Of a DNA stretch of 64,000 nt, positions 31,354 through 41,242 are shown piece by piece. The notes under the pieces were generated by a model. That model made no database searches, had not been told where the DNA came from, and was given only the letters and a program-made list of their open reading frames with translations. The number at the start of each line of letters is the position of its first letter. The stretch's first letter is position 1. Source of the stretch: Helicobacter sp. 10-6591 (GTDB lineage: Bacteria; Campylobacterota; Campylobacteria; Campylobacterales; Helicobacteraceae); assembly GCF_003288805.1 (NCBI RefSeq), contig NZ_NHYK01000003.1, positions 54,544-118,543 of the forward strand. The letters run 5' to 3'. The position numbers were made by a program, and so were the translations under genes.

Positions 31354-32628
31354 TTAAGAGAATCTCCGTATTTTAGCACCTAAAAGCCCCAATTTATTCT
31401 CTAGATTCTCATAACCTCTATCAAGATGGTAAATTCTACGCACATTAGTTGTGTCTTTTGCTACAAGGGCTGCTAAGACCAAGGCAGAGGAAGCACGTAA
31501 GTCTGTAGCCATGACATCTGCACCAAAGAGCGGCTTTTGTCCTTGGATTTTTGCAGTATTGTTTGTAAGTTTTATATCTGCACCCAGGCGCTGTAATTCA
31601 TTCACATGCATAAAGCGATTTTCAAATAATCTTTCTTCTATTACACTGACACCTTGGCATTGTGTGGCTAATGCCATAAATTGTGCCTGCATGTCAGTAG
31701 GGAATCCGGGATATTCTGTTGTGATAAGTTCAAATGGATTGAATTTTTTGGCGGGCAAAATACGCAAAGATTCACAATCTTTAACGATTTGTTTTTCAAA
31801 ACTAAAGCCAATTTCTTCTAGTTTGTCTAAAATTGCTTGCAGGTGTGATGTATTAAGATTTTTTAAAGTGATGGAGGAATTTGTGATTGCTCCTGCGCAC
31901 AGATAAGTGCCAGCTTCGATTCTGTCTGGGATTACACAAAAGGGTTCAAAATCTAGCAATACGCCATCGCTTCCTGTAATCTCTAATTCATTGCTGCCTA
32001 TACCTTTTATTTCTATACCATTTTTATTGAGAATCTCGCAAAGCTGAACGACTTCAGGTTCTTTCGCGGCATTGATAATGCGCGTTTTCCCTTTGGCTAG
32101 TGCAGCTGCCATGATGATATTTTCACTTCCTGTTACAGATATTTTGTCAAATAAAATATCTGCACCTTTAAGGCCATTTGGTGCTTGCGCTATGATATAG
32201 CCACCTTTAATTCTTATTTGGGTGCCCATTCTTTCCAATGCTTTTAGGTGTAAATCTACAGGACGTGCTCCTATAGCACAACCTCCTGGCAAGCTCACTT
32301 CGCATGCTCTAAAACGTGCAAGTAATGCACCTAAAACCAAGATAGATGCACGCATTTTACGCACGATGTCATAGATTGCACGTGTGTGGATGATATTTTT
32401 GCATTCAATGCCAAGTGCGTGAGAGCTTTCCCATGAGACGTTTGCGCCCAAATGTTCTAGGAGTTTTATGAATGTTTTTACATCAGCGACATTTGGGAGA
32501 TTTGAGATTTTTAATGCTTTATCACTTAAAAGACTGAGTGCAAGTAGGGGTAAGGCCGCGTTTTTGGCTCCAGAGATTGGAATCTCTCCTTCTAGCTTCA
32601 GTGATTGGGTGATTTGTAAATAATCCAT
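31354..32628 (-). CDS. murA: UDP-N-acetylglucosamine 1-carboxyvinyltransferase
   Basis: 424 residues. First committed step of peptidoglycan synthesis, adding enolpyruvate to UDP-GlcNAc. N-terminal [17 protein letters not shown] carries the substrate-binding Lys/Asn (about 14-30). The loop [13 protein letters not shown] (about 115-127) holds the catalytic cysteine, the fosfomycin target. [12 protein letters not shown] closes the second domain. In H. pylori murA also follows galU and a small protein, as here. Confidence 0.97.
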   Translation of the reverse strand: MDYLQITQSLKLEGEIPISGAKNAALPLLALSLLSDKALKISNLPNVADVKTFIKLLEHLGANVSWESSHALGIECKNIIHTRAIYDIVRKMRASILVLGALLARFRACEVSLPGGCAIGARPVDLHLKALERMGTQIRIKGGYIIAQAPNGLKGADILFDKISVTGSENIIMAAALAKGKTRIINAAKEPEVVQLCEILNKNGIEIKGIGSNELEITGSDGVLLDFEPFCVIPDRIEAGTYLCAGAITNSSITLKNLNTSHLQAILDKLEEIGFSFEKQIVKDCESLRILPAKKFNPFELITTEYPGFPTDMQAQFMALATQCQGVSVIEERLFENRFMHVNELQRLGADIKLTNNTAKIQGQKPLFGADVMATDLRASSALVLAALVAKDTTNVRRIYHLDRGYENLENKLGLLGAKIRRFS

Positions 32629-32637
32629 AGCAATCCT

Positions 32638-33030
32638 TTATTTGTCCCGTTTTTGTAGGGCTGTAGCAATTTTTGTGCGTATTTCGTTTTTGGAGTTTGG
32701 ATTATCATTTTCTAATTCATCTCGCCATTTTGCTACGGCTTCGGCTTCCATAAGCAATGGATTGACACAAAATTCATAGACCAAACCAAGCCACATTTCA
32801 TAATCTTCTTTTGTGTCAGGACAGGTGCGAAAATTTTTACAAAAGTCATCATAATGGATTTTTAGTTTTTCTTTATTATTTTTGTAGGTACTTACATCTT
32901 GCGTGAGTTGTTGCAGCGGATTTTTTATTGTTTGTGTATTGTAGGTTGTGAGGATTCCAGCGACAATAACTGGCAGTCCAAGCATGAACATCATCAACCA
33001 ACAAAAGAGATAAAAAAATGTATCAAACAT
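32638..33030 (-). CDS. Small membrane-anchored protein, conserved next to galU and murA
   Basis: 130 residues from ATG 33030, which overlaps the galU stop (ATGTTTGA). One membrane segment (FFYLFCWLMMFMLGLPVIVAG, about 4-24) is followed by a charged soluble part with cysteines (FCKNFRTCPD). The same slot holds a protein of like size in H. pylori. No known function. The frame could also start at TTG 33048. Confidence 0.65.
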   Translation of the reverse strand: MFDTFFYLFCWLMMFMLGLPVIVAGILTTYNTQTIKNPLQQLTQDVSTYKNNKEKLKIHYDDFCKNFRTCPDTKEDYEMWLGLVYEFCVNPLLMEAEAVAKWRDELENDNPNSKNEIRTKIATALQKRDK

Positions 33031-33844
33031 AATCTTTGAATAAATCAATGCTAGCTTTTATATATCCTTCTACCGAGCCACAATCATAACGATTCCCCTT
33101 AAATTTGTATGCTAATACTCTGCCTTGTCTTGCCTGCTCTAATAGCGCGTCAGTTATTTGAATCTCCCCTTTTTTTCCCGGTTTTGTAACGCGTAAGATA
33201 TCAAAAATATCAGGAGTGAGAATATAACGCCCAATGATTGCAAGATTACTTGGTGCAGAGTCTATAGCAGGTTTTTCTATCATATTACTTACCCTATAGA
33301 CACCACTTTCTACCTCGTCACCTTCAATGATTCCGTACTTATCAACTTCTTTTTTACCGACTTCTTGGATAGCGACAATTGAGCAACGGTATTTTTTATA
33401 AAGCTCAACCATTTGGGCTAAGATTCCTTGCGAACCTTTGTTTATACATAAATCATCAGCCAAAATTACTGCAAAGGCTTCTTGACCAATGAGTACTTCA
33501 CCGGTGAGAATTGCATGTCCTAAACCTTTCATTTCATTCTGTCTTGTGTAAGAAAAACTGCAAAGATTTGTCAAGCGACGAATATCTTTGAGCAAATCCT
33601 CTTTATCAGTGCCTTGAATCTGATGTTCCAGCTCGTAGTTAATATCAAAATGATCTTCAATGCTTCGTTTTCCGCGTCCTGTAACTATTGCCATTTTATG
33701 ACAGCCTGCTTCTAGTGCTTCTTCTACGCCATATTGTATGAGCGGCTTTGTAAGCACGGGAAGCATTTCTTTAGGCATAGCTTTTGTTGCAGGCAAAAAT
33801 CTTGTTCCATATCCTGCTGCTGGGAATAAACATTTATCAATCAT
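33023..33844 (-). CDS. galU: UTP-glucose-1-phosphate uridylyltransferase
   Basis: 273 residues. Makes UDP-glucose for LPS and surface glycans. Nucleotide loop PAAGYGTRFLPATKAMPKE (about 8-26), then ADDLCINKG (about 135), EKPAIDSAPSNLAIIGRY and GEIQITDAL. The start is ATG 33844, with GGAGG 4 bases upstream; a frame extension to 33868 lacks support. Part of the slt-galU-murA block. Confidence 0.95.
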   Translation of the reverse strand: MIDKCLFPAAGYGTRFLPATKAMPKEMLPVLTKPLIQYGVEEALEAGCHKMAIVTGRGKRSIEDHFDINYELEHQIQGTDKEDLLKDIRRLTNLCSFSYTRQNEMKGLGHAILTGEVLIGQEAFAVILADDLCINKGSQGILAQMVELYKKYRCSIVAIQEVGKKEVDKYGIIEGDEVESGVYRVSNMIEKPAIDSAPSNLAIIGRYILTPDIFDILRVTKPGKKGEIQITDALLEQARQGRVLAYKFKGNRYDCGSVEGYIKASIDLFKDYV

Positions 33845-33868
33845 AAATCCTCCTTGATATGGCGGCAT

Positions 33869-35491
33869 TTAATTTAGCGGGATCTCTTTGAGTAATTTTT
33901 CAAGCCTGATATTATTGCCAAAAAGCTCTTGATAAATCACATAATTAGCTAGAACTTTTTGCCCATAGAAGCGGGATTCCTCATAAGGAATAAGTTCTAA
34001 ACTTATCCAGGGTTCAAAAGCGCGATTTTTGAGAAAAAGCCTCTTTTTTTCCAATGCTCTTCGTAAGAAACCTGGACCCCCATTATAAGCGTAAGACACA
34101 AGAAGTGGATGTTTGAATTCACCTTCTAGTTCATCAATATAGAATCTTCCAAATTCTAAAGCTATCACGGGGTTAAACATATCTTCGAGTTTTATATTTT
34201 TTATACCCATATTTTTAGCAAAGGGTTCTACATTAAAAGGCATGATTTGCATCATTCCAAGCGCATAAGAAGTTGATATAAGGGCTGGCAGAAAGTTAGA
34301 TTCCTGTCTAGCAATAGCGTAAGTTAGCGACTTTTGGTGTGTGTTTTTCCATTTGATTTCTTGGCTAAATGGAGTGATAAAGTAGTTATTTTTGTATTTT
34401 GTAGCACGATTATGGACAAATGCCATGTGTGCTTGGGAATACTCAAAAGCAAACTCGCTGATAAGAGAATCGAGTGCATCTGTGTCTTTCACTTTTAAGA
34501 GATTTGCATACAAAATCTCCCACGCAAAAGGATCTTGTATGTCAAATGGAGCTTTTTTGCCACGAATATTTTCAAGCTCACTCAAAATCACATAGCTTGG
34601 TTTTGTGCTGAGTTTTTGGTTTGCATAGATTGTATAAATATCGATGTGGTTGCTTGTGGTGAGTTTTTGCAGTATCTGGTTATCGCCTTGTAGTAGGTAT
34701 TGCCAAAAGAGCGCTTTGTTTATAAATAATGGATTTTTGTTTGCAAGTTCTGAAAGCTTGAAGTATTGTAGAGCATATTTTTTGTTGTTGGCTAAAAGCT
34801 CATTTATTCCTAACAAAAAGAGCGTATAGCCATTGTAGGTTTTTGTTATCTTCGCACCCAAAAGAGATTTTTTGAATTTTGGTAGGGAGTCTGAGAGGAT
34901 AATGCCTTGCAGCATTTTGTCAAACTCTGGATCCTGTTGTTCTGCTAGTTTTTTGAGTGTTTGGGGTTTAATATTTTGGTTGATGATTATTTTTTTCTGG
35001 TTTTGATTAAGTTGGGAGTAGATTTGTGCGAAGGTTTTTGCATCGCTGTTGAGCATATTAGTAAGGATAGCTTTAGAGCTTAGAATCTGCACTTGTTTGT
35101 ATAGACTTTTGTTTTCTTGCACAGCTTTTTTTAGAGTTTCTAATTCGCGTTTGGGCAGTGAGGGAATCTGTGAAAGTTGTAATCCATAGCTTATACATTC
35201 GATGTCTTCTTTGAGCAATGTTTCAATATTAAGACTTTTGCAGAAAAATTCTCTTGGTAGTTGGTGTGGTGTACCCTTTTTTTTCATGAGTGCAATTAAC
35301 TTAGGATTTTTGCGATTGATGAGCTCATAGGCTTTGGTAGCCTCTTGGAGGCTTGTGTTTTCGTTGCTTAAAAAGCGCCAAATATAAAAATCGCGTGCGA
35401 GTCCCTTCGGCTTTGATTCTAAAAACTCTAATGTGATATTAGTACCCAAGAGAGATGAACAACTTAGTACAAAAGCCAAAAATTTACGCAT
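33869..35491 (-). CDS. slt: Soluble lytic murein transglycosylase
   Basis: 540 residues. Signal peptide MRKFLAFVLSCSSLLG. A long alpha-helical superhelix (about 20-370) precedes the catalytic SLT domain (about 375-530). The active glutamate is in YAIARQESNFLPALIS, followed by ALGMMQIMPF and the YNGGPG motif (SYAYNGGPGFLRRA). It cleaves glycan strands of peptidoglycan, leaving anhydro ends. Its ATG abuts the stop codon of the YggT gene. Confidence 0.95.
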   Translation of the reverse strand: MRKFLAFVLSCSSLLGTNITLEFLESKPKGLARDFYIWRFLSNENTSLQEATKAYELINRKNPKLIALMKKKGTPHQLPREFFCKSLNIETLLKEDIECISYGLQLSQIPSLPKRELETLKKAVQENKSLYKQVQILSSKAILTNMLNSDAKTFAQIYSQLNQNQKKIIINQNIKPQTLKKLAEQQDPEFDKMLQGIILSDSLPKFKKSLLGAKITKTYNGYTLFLLGINELLANNKKYALQYFKLSELANKNPLFINKALFWQYLLQGDNQILQKLTTSNHIDIYTIYANQKLSTKPSYVILSELENIRGKKAPFDIQDPFAWEILYANLLKVKDTDALDSLISEFAFEYSQAHMAFVHNRATKYKNNYFITPFSQEIKWKNTHQKSLTYAIARQESNFLPALISTSYALGMMQIMPFNVEPFAKNMGIKNIKLEDMFNPVIALEFGRFYIDELEGEFKHPLLVSYAYNGGPGFLRRALEKKRLFLKNRAFEPWISLELIPYEESRFYGQKVLANYVIYQELFGNNIRLEKLLKEIPLN

Positions 35492-35770
35492 TTATAGCCT
35501 TTGTGCTAATCCCGTGAGAAATAGGTCAATGAATTTTAAAAATAAAATCACAATGAGTGGAGCTATATCAATACCACCGAAGACAGTTGGTATGAATTTG
35601 CGCACATAAGAGAAAAGCGGCTCGCTTAAGCGATTAAGAATCTGCACTATTGGATTATACGGATCAGGGCGCACCCAGCTCACTAAAACAGTAGCAATCA
35701 GTACCAGTATATAGAGATTTAATGCGATGCTAATTACGCTTATTAGTGATTGTAAAAATACAGTGAGCAT
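35492..35770 (-). CDS. YggT-family membrane protein
   Basis: 92 residues, two hydrophobic segments (about 5-30 and 65-88). Between them is the family signature SWVRPDPYNPIVQILNRLSE with PLFSYVRKFIP. YggT proteins are small inner-membrane proteins of unclear role. The gene starts 5 bases before the rhodanese stop in transcription order and its stop abuts the slt start, so all three read as one operon. Confidence 0.88.
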   Translation of the reverse strand: MLTVFLQSLISVISIALNLYILVLIATVLVSWVRPDPYNPIVQILNRLSEPLFSYVRKFIPTVFGGIDIAPLIVILFLKFIDLFLTGLAQRL

Positions 35771-35774
35771 TGAA

Positions 35775-36098
35775 TTATCCTAAAAAACCAAGGAGTTCAA
35801 AGTGCGCAAAATAATCATCGAAGTAATATATATTTTTGCAACCCGCTTCTATCAGATGTGTTCCTAAAACACTTGCTGTATGCCCGCTGTAACATACAAG
35901 CAAAATTTTTTCATCTTGGTGTGATTTGGCGTATTGGTACACATCTTGCGCGGAGGTTAAGTGTATGGAATCTTTAATATGCGCAGCTTTGAAGTCTTCT
36001 TCGTCACGTATATCAACAATAAGAAATTTTTGATTTTCTAAATCATTAACATAAATTGGGGTTGCAAGAGAAAGATTATTTTTGCCTTTTAACTGCAT
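35775..36098 (-). CDS. Rhodanese-like sulfurtransferase
   Basis: 107 residues from ATG 36098, which has AAGGA 6 bases upstream. The frame extends further upstream into the methyltransferase gene but without homology. One rhodanese domain: FLIVDIRDEEDFKAAHI (about 27-43) and the active-site loop LLVCYSGHTASVLGTHL (about 72-88) with the catalytic cysteine. It probably carries persulfide; the partner is unknown. First of the rhodanese-YggT-slt group. Confidence 0.88.
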   Translation of the reverse strand: MQLKGKNNLSLATPIYVNDLENQKFLIVDIRDEEDFKAAHIKDSIHLTSAQDVYQYAKSHQDEKILLVCYSGHTASVLGTHLIEAGCKNIYYFDDYFAHFELLGFLG

Positions 36099-36159
36099 AA
36101 CTGTCCTTGGTTGTGTTTGGCTGCTTGCGTTAGAAGCAGCGATTATAACCGAAACTCTA

Positions 36160-36997
36160 TTAATAGTTTCGATGCTCAAGCAATTTGGAGTCCTCTTGTG
36201 TTTTGCTTTGAAGACATTTATGAAGCAGAAAATACAGGCCACGATTTGCAAACTTTACAATCAACATAAAATAGGTTTGGTTGATTTTATTTTTACTGAA
36301 AAGATGTAATCCTTTGTAGGAACAAAAATAGAGATTTTTCTCTTGCGCGATGGATTCTAAGCTTTTGTGTGTGAAAAAACTAATATGTTGTCCGTGTGAA
36401 AATCCATAATACCACCATTGTTTGTCTCCAGAATATTCTGGAATCGAAGTAGGCAGGAGTTCTGTAGAAAATAAGAGGTTTGGAGAAAGCTCAAGCATAT
36501 ACATAATTTCTTGTTTTGGATTTGCTAAATGCTCAAATACTTCAAAGCTTGTAGCAAGAGATGGTAGGGGATAGGAATCTTTGTGTCGCTCCCATTCAAA
36601 GCCGCGCGCATAAAAATTATCGCAATATTTATCTTCCCAAAATGCCTGGATTCCACTATCGCGTAAAAGTCTCACGAGCATTCCATTGCCGCCTCCAAGA
36701 TCTAGCAAACTTCGCTCTACCTCCCCCCCCCCCAATATTATTTTTTCCATGATTTCTAAAGCCAAAAAGCAGATAAGCTATGCAAACAACGATTTTGTGT
36801 AGATATAAGTTTCGTGCGATGATCCCTGTATCTGATATATTGATTGCTTCTGTGTAGGCTTCTTGTAGCCAATGCACATTTGTTCCAACACTTAAAAATC
36901 CACAACTTTGGCATTTGAAAAAATTTTCATCATAGGCATTGAGGATTTTTGCTTGGAATGCCACTTGTGTATTCTGTCCGCAGATTTTGCATTTCAT
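36160..36997 (-). CDS. Phase-variable zinc-finger methyltransferase, OFF in this sequence (G11)
   Basis: From ATG 36997 the protein starts MKCKICGQNTQVAF, and a second Cys pair, FFKCQSCGF, makes a four-cysteine zinc motif. It continues to GKNNI and then a G11 tract (36723-36733), after which it ends at residue 113. The remainder, LLDLGGGNGMLVRLL (SAM motif I) and FEVFEHLANPKQE, lies in the next frame to the stop at 36160. With ten G the span is 837 bases, one continuous frame of 278 residues. This family (Methyltransf_13/23 type) often acts on sugars or surface glycans. Sequence as given therefore encodes a truncated product. Confidence 0.8.
36723..36733 (-). repeat. Poly-G tract, G11 (slippage site, OFF)
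   Basis: Eleven C on the plus strand, preceded on the coding strand by AATATT and followed by AGGTAGAG. G10 or G13 restores the methyltransferase frame; G11 gives a short product. Confidence 0.92.
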
Positions 36998-37057
36998 ATT
37001 CGCTCCTTTTATAAAGTCAATGTATCAATAAGAAGTGTTTGGTGTTAGAATCAAGAC

Positions 37058-37885
37058 ATGAAAAAAGAATTCTTTTCTACTCTTGAAGGGCTTTTGGACA
37101 TAGAGGATTCTAACGCACTCAGAACAAGTTTTGCGGATTTCTATGAAGATTTTAAAGCCAAAAAATTTTATTTAGAATCTGATACGGATTCCAAAGACTG
37201 CAAAGAATTTGGCACTCTCAAGCTCTGTAAGGCGCAAATTGTAAGCCCATTAAAAATAAATCGCCCCAAAAAAGTCTGCTCTATAAATACCACAGCAAAA
37301 ATTCTGCATTCTGTAGCGCATATTGAATGTAGCGCGATCATTTTGGCTCTTGATACGGCATATCGATTTAAGGGTATGCCTTTAAGATTCTATGAAGATT
37401 GGTTAGAGGTAGCAAGCGAAGAGATAAGGCATTTTGCGTTGCTAGAGGAGTTGTTGTGTGAGCTTGGCTATAAGTATGGGGATTTTAGTGTGCATAACAA
37501 GCTTTTTGAGGCATTGTGTGCAACGAGCAAGGATTTAAGTGTCCGTCTGGGTGTAGTGCATAGAGGTTTGGAAGCAAAGGGATTAGATGCAAATCCTTTC
37601 GTATTAACAAAGCTTTTGCAAACCACTTTGCCAATTACTAAAAAACTCAAAGAAGTTTTTGACATTATTTTGTGTGATGAGATAGGCCATGTTTCTAAGG
37701 GTGATAAATGGTGGAGACTTACACTAAATACTCTCAAAACTCCATATTCTTTTGTGGATTTATGCAAGGAATTTGAGTATTTTACTTTGGCTGGAAAGGT
37801 GATGAATATAGATGCAAGACTGAAGGCTGGTTTTAGCCAAGAGGAACTAGAGCAAATGCAAGACTATTTTCATAAAAGGGCATAA
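37058..37885 (+). CDS. DUF455 ferritin-like protein
   Basis: 275 residues. Conserved iron-ligand type motifs on helices: VAHIECSAIILALDTAYR (about 89-106), SEEIRHFALLEELL (about 122-135), HRGLEAKGLD (about 167-176), and DEIGHVSKGDKWW (about 206-218). This set is that of the DUF455 ferritin-like diiron family, related to tRNA hydroxylase MiaE by fold. Biochemical role unknown. Divergent from the phase-variable methyltransferase with 60 bases between; TAGAAT at 37048 could be a -10 box. Confidence 0.85.
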   Translation: MKKEFFSTLEGLLDIEDSNALRTSFADFYEDFKAKKFYLESDTDSKDCKEFGTLKLCKAQIVSPLKINRPKKVCSINTTAKILHSVAHIECSAIILALDTAYRFKGMPLRFYEDWLEVASEEIRHFALLEELLCELGYKYGDFSVHNKLFEALCATSKDLSVRLGVVHRGLEAKGLDANPFVLTKLLQTTLPITKKLKEVFDIILCDEIGHVSKGDKWWRLTLNTLKTPYSFVDLCKEFEYFTLAGKVMNIDARLKAGFSQEELEQMQDYFHKRA

Positions 37886-37905
37886 GTCAAATAAAATAGA
37901 GTATC

Positions 37906-38145
37906 TTAAAAGATCAGCATTTCGCGTTTGAGCTTATTGAGTGAATCTATTTCGCTTTTTAGTTTTTCTACCTCTGTGTCAATCTGCTCAAGAAGTGTAA
38001 AAGTAAGATTTTCAGGCATATCTTGTGAGCCACGCTTTATCATAATGTAATCAAGCATAGAGATCTTTGCCATAGCTAAAAGGATGTTTATATCATCGCG
38101 TATTTCTTCAATATTTCTAAAAATGCTATCAATGCGTTCAAACAT
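37906..38145 (-). CDS. Small coiled-coil protein next to kdsD
   Basis: 79 residues, no membrane helix. The C-terminal third (LEQIDTEVEKLKSEIDSLNKL, about 51-71) has heptad spacing and should form a coiled coil. It starts 10 bases after the kdsD stop, so it is in the same transcript. No recognised family; possibly conserved in Helicobacter. Confidence 0.55.
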   Translation of the reverse strand: MFERIDSIFRNIEEIRDDINILLAMAKISMLDYIMIKRGSQDMPENLTFTLLEQIDTEVEKLKSEIDSLNKLKREMLIF

Positions 38146-38155
38146 TTGCTCTCCT

Positions 38156-39121
38156 TTAAGACTTTATCCCAGCGCTTATAAGCGTGTGTAGGTGTATAAC
38201 ACCTTGTATGTAATCTTGTTTGTCTGTGATTATAAGTATTTGGATTTTGTTTTTTTCAATCAATTTTAGTGCGTCATAAGCCAACATATTTGGATCTTTG
38301 CAAGTTTTTGGATTTTGTGTCGCGTAGGCTAATACTTCTTGTTCTATATCAAAATCTTGCTTTAAAAGAGCGCGGCGTAAATCCCCATCACTTAGCACAG
38401 CTATGAGTCTGTCTTCTTTGGTAATGAGCGCATTTCCAAGTCGTGCTTGCGTCATGATGAGTATAGCTTCTTTTAATGATGTTTTGTGGTCGATAATGGG
38501 GAGATCCTCTGTCTGCATGAGATCTTTTATTTTTATAAAAAGTCGTTTTCCCAAGCTTCCTCCTGGGTGGAATCTTGCGAAACTTTCATGAGTGAAATGT
38601 CTGTAGCGCATAAGGCATACAGCCAATACATCGCCTAATGCTAGTGTGAGTGTGGTTGAGCTAGTAGGAGCGGCATTCAGCGGACAGGCCTCGCTTTTTA
38701 CCGAAATATCCAAGAAAAAATCCCCCATTTTTGACAGGCTTGATTCTTTGTTTTTACTCATAGTGATTATTGTGTTGCCAAAGGATTTGATATGTGGCAT
38801 GACATCAAGCAACTCTTGGCTTTCTCCACTATAGCTGATAGCCAAAATCACGTCTTTTTGGGTGATTATTCCCAAATCTCCATGCATAGCTTCTGTGGGG
38901 TGCAAAAATACACTAGGCGTGCCGGTAGAGGAAAGTGTAGCGGATATTTTTGCAGCGATATGTCCACTTTTGCCCACACCAATGACTATAAGCTTTCCTT
39001 GGGCTTTCGCAATCACTTTGACAATGTTTTTGAGCTCTTGAGAATCCAAGTGATTGATAGAATCTAAAAGCGCTTGAGATTCTTTCTCTAGCACTTCTTT
39101 GGCAATCTGCGCAAAATCCAT
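38156..39121 (-). CDS. kdsD: D-arabinose 5-phosphate isomerase
   Basis: 321 residues. Converts ribulose 5-phosphate to arabinose 5-phosphate for the Kdo sugar of LPS. SIS domain: GVGKSGHIAAKISATLSST (about 48-66), then AISYSGESQELL and NAAPTSSTTLTLALGD. Two CBS repeats occupy the C-terminal 120 residues (TKEDRLIAVLSDGDLRRAL). It is downstream of rnj on the same strand, as in H. pylori. Confidence 0.94.
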   Translation of the reverse strand: MDFAQIAKEVLEKESQALLDSINHLDSQELKNIVKVIAKAQGKLIVIGVGKSGHIAAKISATLSSTGTPSVFLHPTEAMHGDLGIITQKDVILAISYSGESQELLDVMPHIKSFGNTIITMSKNKESSLSKMGDFFLDISVKSEACPLNAAPTSSTTLTLALGDVLAVCLMRYRHFTHESFARFHPGGSLGKRLFIKIKDLMQTEDLPIIDHKTSLKEAILIMTQARLGNALITKEDRLIAVLSDGDLRRALLKQDFDIEQEVLAYATQNPKTCKDPNMLAYDALKLIEKNKIQILIITDKQDYIQGVIHLHTLISAGIKS

Positions 39122-39172
39122 TATTTTTCCTTTTGTATTTTTTAGAATTTTTTGGTTTGCTTTTGATTGTCG

Positions 39173-41242
39173 TTATATTACATACACCACAACTTCTATG
39201 GTGGGGTATTTTTTGACTTTTTTGAATATATGTTTTCGGAAACTTATCGCGATTTCTTGTTCGAAATTTTTTGGATTTGCGGATTCTTTTTTGGGATTTT
39301 TGATTATAAACTCTAAGAGTTCATTCATTTCTTTTTCAAACCCCTTATCTTCTTTGTTTGCTACAAGTCCATAGCTTGAGATTCTACTGTTAAGAATCTT
39401 TTTGTCTTTGGTGATTTGTGCACTTACAAATACGACTCCATCATTTGCAAGAGTCTGCCTGTCTTGCACAATATCTATGTCAATTTGGCGATTGATTTGG
39501 TTATCAATAAAAATCTTGCCATTTTTTACGCTGCGCACCTTGCGTATATAGTTTGGATTAACCTCAATCTGATCGCCATCTTCCATAAGATAGATGTTTT
39601 TTTCTGACACTCCACATTTTATCGCTGTGTCTTTGTGTTTAGCTATGTGGTTGTATTCCCCATGTATAGGTAAGAAAAATTTTGGTTTGATAAGCCTTAG
39701 CATAAGCTTTTGCTCTTCTTGGGCTGCATGTCCGCTTACATGGATTTCGCTAAAGTCTTGGTAGGCTACGCGCGCGCCTGCTTTTATGAGGTAATTGAGT
39801 ACGGTTGAGACAGAGCCTTCATTGCCAGGTATTGCCTTAGCAGAGATAATCACCATATCGCTAGGCTTGATTTTGATATGCCGATGCTCATCTGTAGCCA
39901 TACGATAAAGAGCGCTCATAGTCTCTCCTTGAGAGCCAGTAGTTACGATAAGAATCTCCTCATCAGGATACTTTTCTACTTCGTGTGCTTCTATGAAAAT
40001 ATTTTGTGGTAGTTGTATGTAGCCTAGTTCAAGAGCTATTTCAAGATTTTTTTCCATCGAGCGACCAATGACTGCTACTTTTCTATTAAATTTCAATCCA
40101 TATTGGATAGCTTGATATACGCGGTGGATATTTGAGCTAAAAGTGCTCATGATCACGCGTCCTTGTGCTTGTTTGAAAAGTGATTCAAAAGTTGGTCCTA
40201 CGCTTGCCTCGCTAGGGGTTGTGCCTATGCGGTGAGAATTTGTAGAATCACTGAGCAAAAGCATTACGCCTTCTTCTCCATAATGAGCTAAGCGGTGCAA
40301 GTCGGTAGGAAGATTGTCAATTGGCGTATGATCGATTTTAAAATCACCTGTGTGTATAATCACACCAGCTTCTGTACGGATAGCAAGCGCTGAAGCATCG
40401 ATGATTGAATGCGTGATATTGATCCATTCGATTTCAAATTCCCCTATTTTGATTGGTTTGCGTTTTTCTACGATTTTAAAAAATGAGCGGTATCTTTTTA
40501 ATCCGTGTTCATCGAATTTGCTTCCTATCATGCCAAGCGGCAATGGAGTTCCGTATATAGGAAACTGGAGCTGTTTATACAAATAAGGAACTGCACCAAT
40601 ATGGTCTTCGTGGGCATGTGTGATGATAACGCCTACAATCTTATCTTTGATAGCGTGTATATAGCTAAAATCTGGTATGAGTATATCAACACCATGCATT
40701 GTTTCATCAGGGAAGCTCATGCCTACATCAATAACAATTGCGCTATTTTGTGTTTCAATGACTGTGATGTTGCCACCAATTTCCCCAAGCCCACCAAGTG
40801 GAGTGATTCTTACACTCGCTTTGGTGTTAAGGTTGAGTTTTGAGTGCGCATTGAGGCTGTCTTGTTGTATCTTTGTGTTTGCTTCTACTCCACGTCTGAG
40901 ATCTTGATGGAGGCCGAGATTATCTTTTTCATTCGGATCGCGCACTTCTCGTATGCCATTTTTGCTCTCGTATAAATCTTGCATGTGTTGATTCTTGTGT
41001 ATATTTTTACCGCTCCATCTGCGCTTTTCAAAAGCATTGCGGGAATCATGTTTTGGAGAAATATCGTTTTGGGGATATTCTTTTTTTTTGCTTTCTACTT
41101 GTTGTGGTTTTTGTTCAGATTTGAATCTTTTTGCAAATTTTTTAAAACGATTTTCTTGTGTCTGTGTTGTTTGATTCTCCTTTGTATTAGGCTGGTTGTC
41201 TTGAATATCATGAGATTGTGGGTTTTTGTTGTTGTCTTGCAT
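39173..41242 (-). CDS. rnj: Ribonuclease J
   Basis: 689 residues. A metallo-beta-lactamase/beta-CASP RNase that degrades and matures RNA. The metal motif THAHEDHIGAVPYL lies about 209-222. STFSSNIHRVYQAI starts the beta-CASP part, and HVSGHAAQEEQKLML and HGEYNHIAKH follow. A disordered, Gln/Lys-rich N-terminal tail of about 135 residues precedes the enzyme, as in H. pylori RNase J. The start overlaps the rsmA 3' end by 35 bases. Confidence 0.95.
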   Translation of the reverse strand: MQDNNKNPQSHDIQDNQPNTKENQTTQTQENRFKKFAKRFKSEQKPQQVESKKKEYPQNDISPKHDSRNAFEKRRWSGKNIHKNQHMQDLYESKNGIREVRDPNEKDNLGLHQDLRRGVEANTKIQQDSLNAHSKLNLNTKASVRITPLGGLGEIGGNITVIETQNSAIVIDVGMSFPDETMHGVDILIPDFSYIHAIKDKIVGVIITHAHEDHIGAVPYLYKQLQFPIYGTPLPLGMIGSKFDEHGLKRYRSFFKIVEKRKPIKIGEFEIEWINITHSIIDASALAIRTEAGVIIHTGDFKIDHTPIDNLPTDLHRLAHYGEEGVMLLLSDSTNSHRIGTTPSEASVGPTFESLFKQAQGRVIMSTFSSNIHRVYQAIQYGLKFNRKVAVIGRSMEKNLEIALELGYIQLPQNIFIEAHEVEKYPDEEILIVTTGSQGETMSALYRMATDEHRHIKIKPSDMVIISAKAIPGNEGSVSTVLNYLIKAGARVAYQDFSEIHVSGHAAQEEQKLMLRLIKPKFFLPIHGEYNHIAKHKDTAIKCGVSEKNIYLMEDGDQIEVNPNYIRKVRSVKNGKIFIDNQINRQIDIDIVQDRQTLANDGVVFVSAQITKDKKILNSRISSYGLVANKEDKGFEKEMNELLEFIIKNPKKESANPKNFEQEIAISFRKHIFKKVKKYPTIEVVVYVI

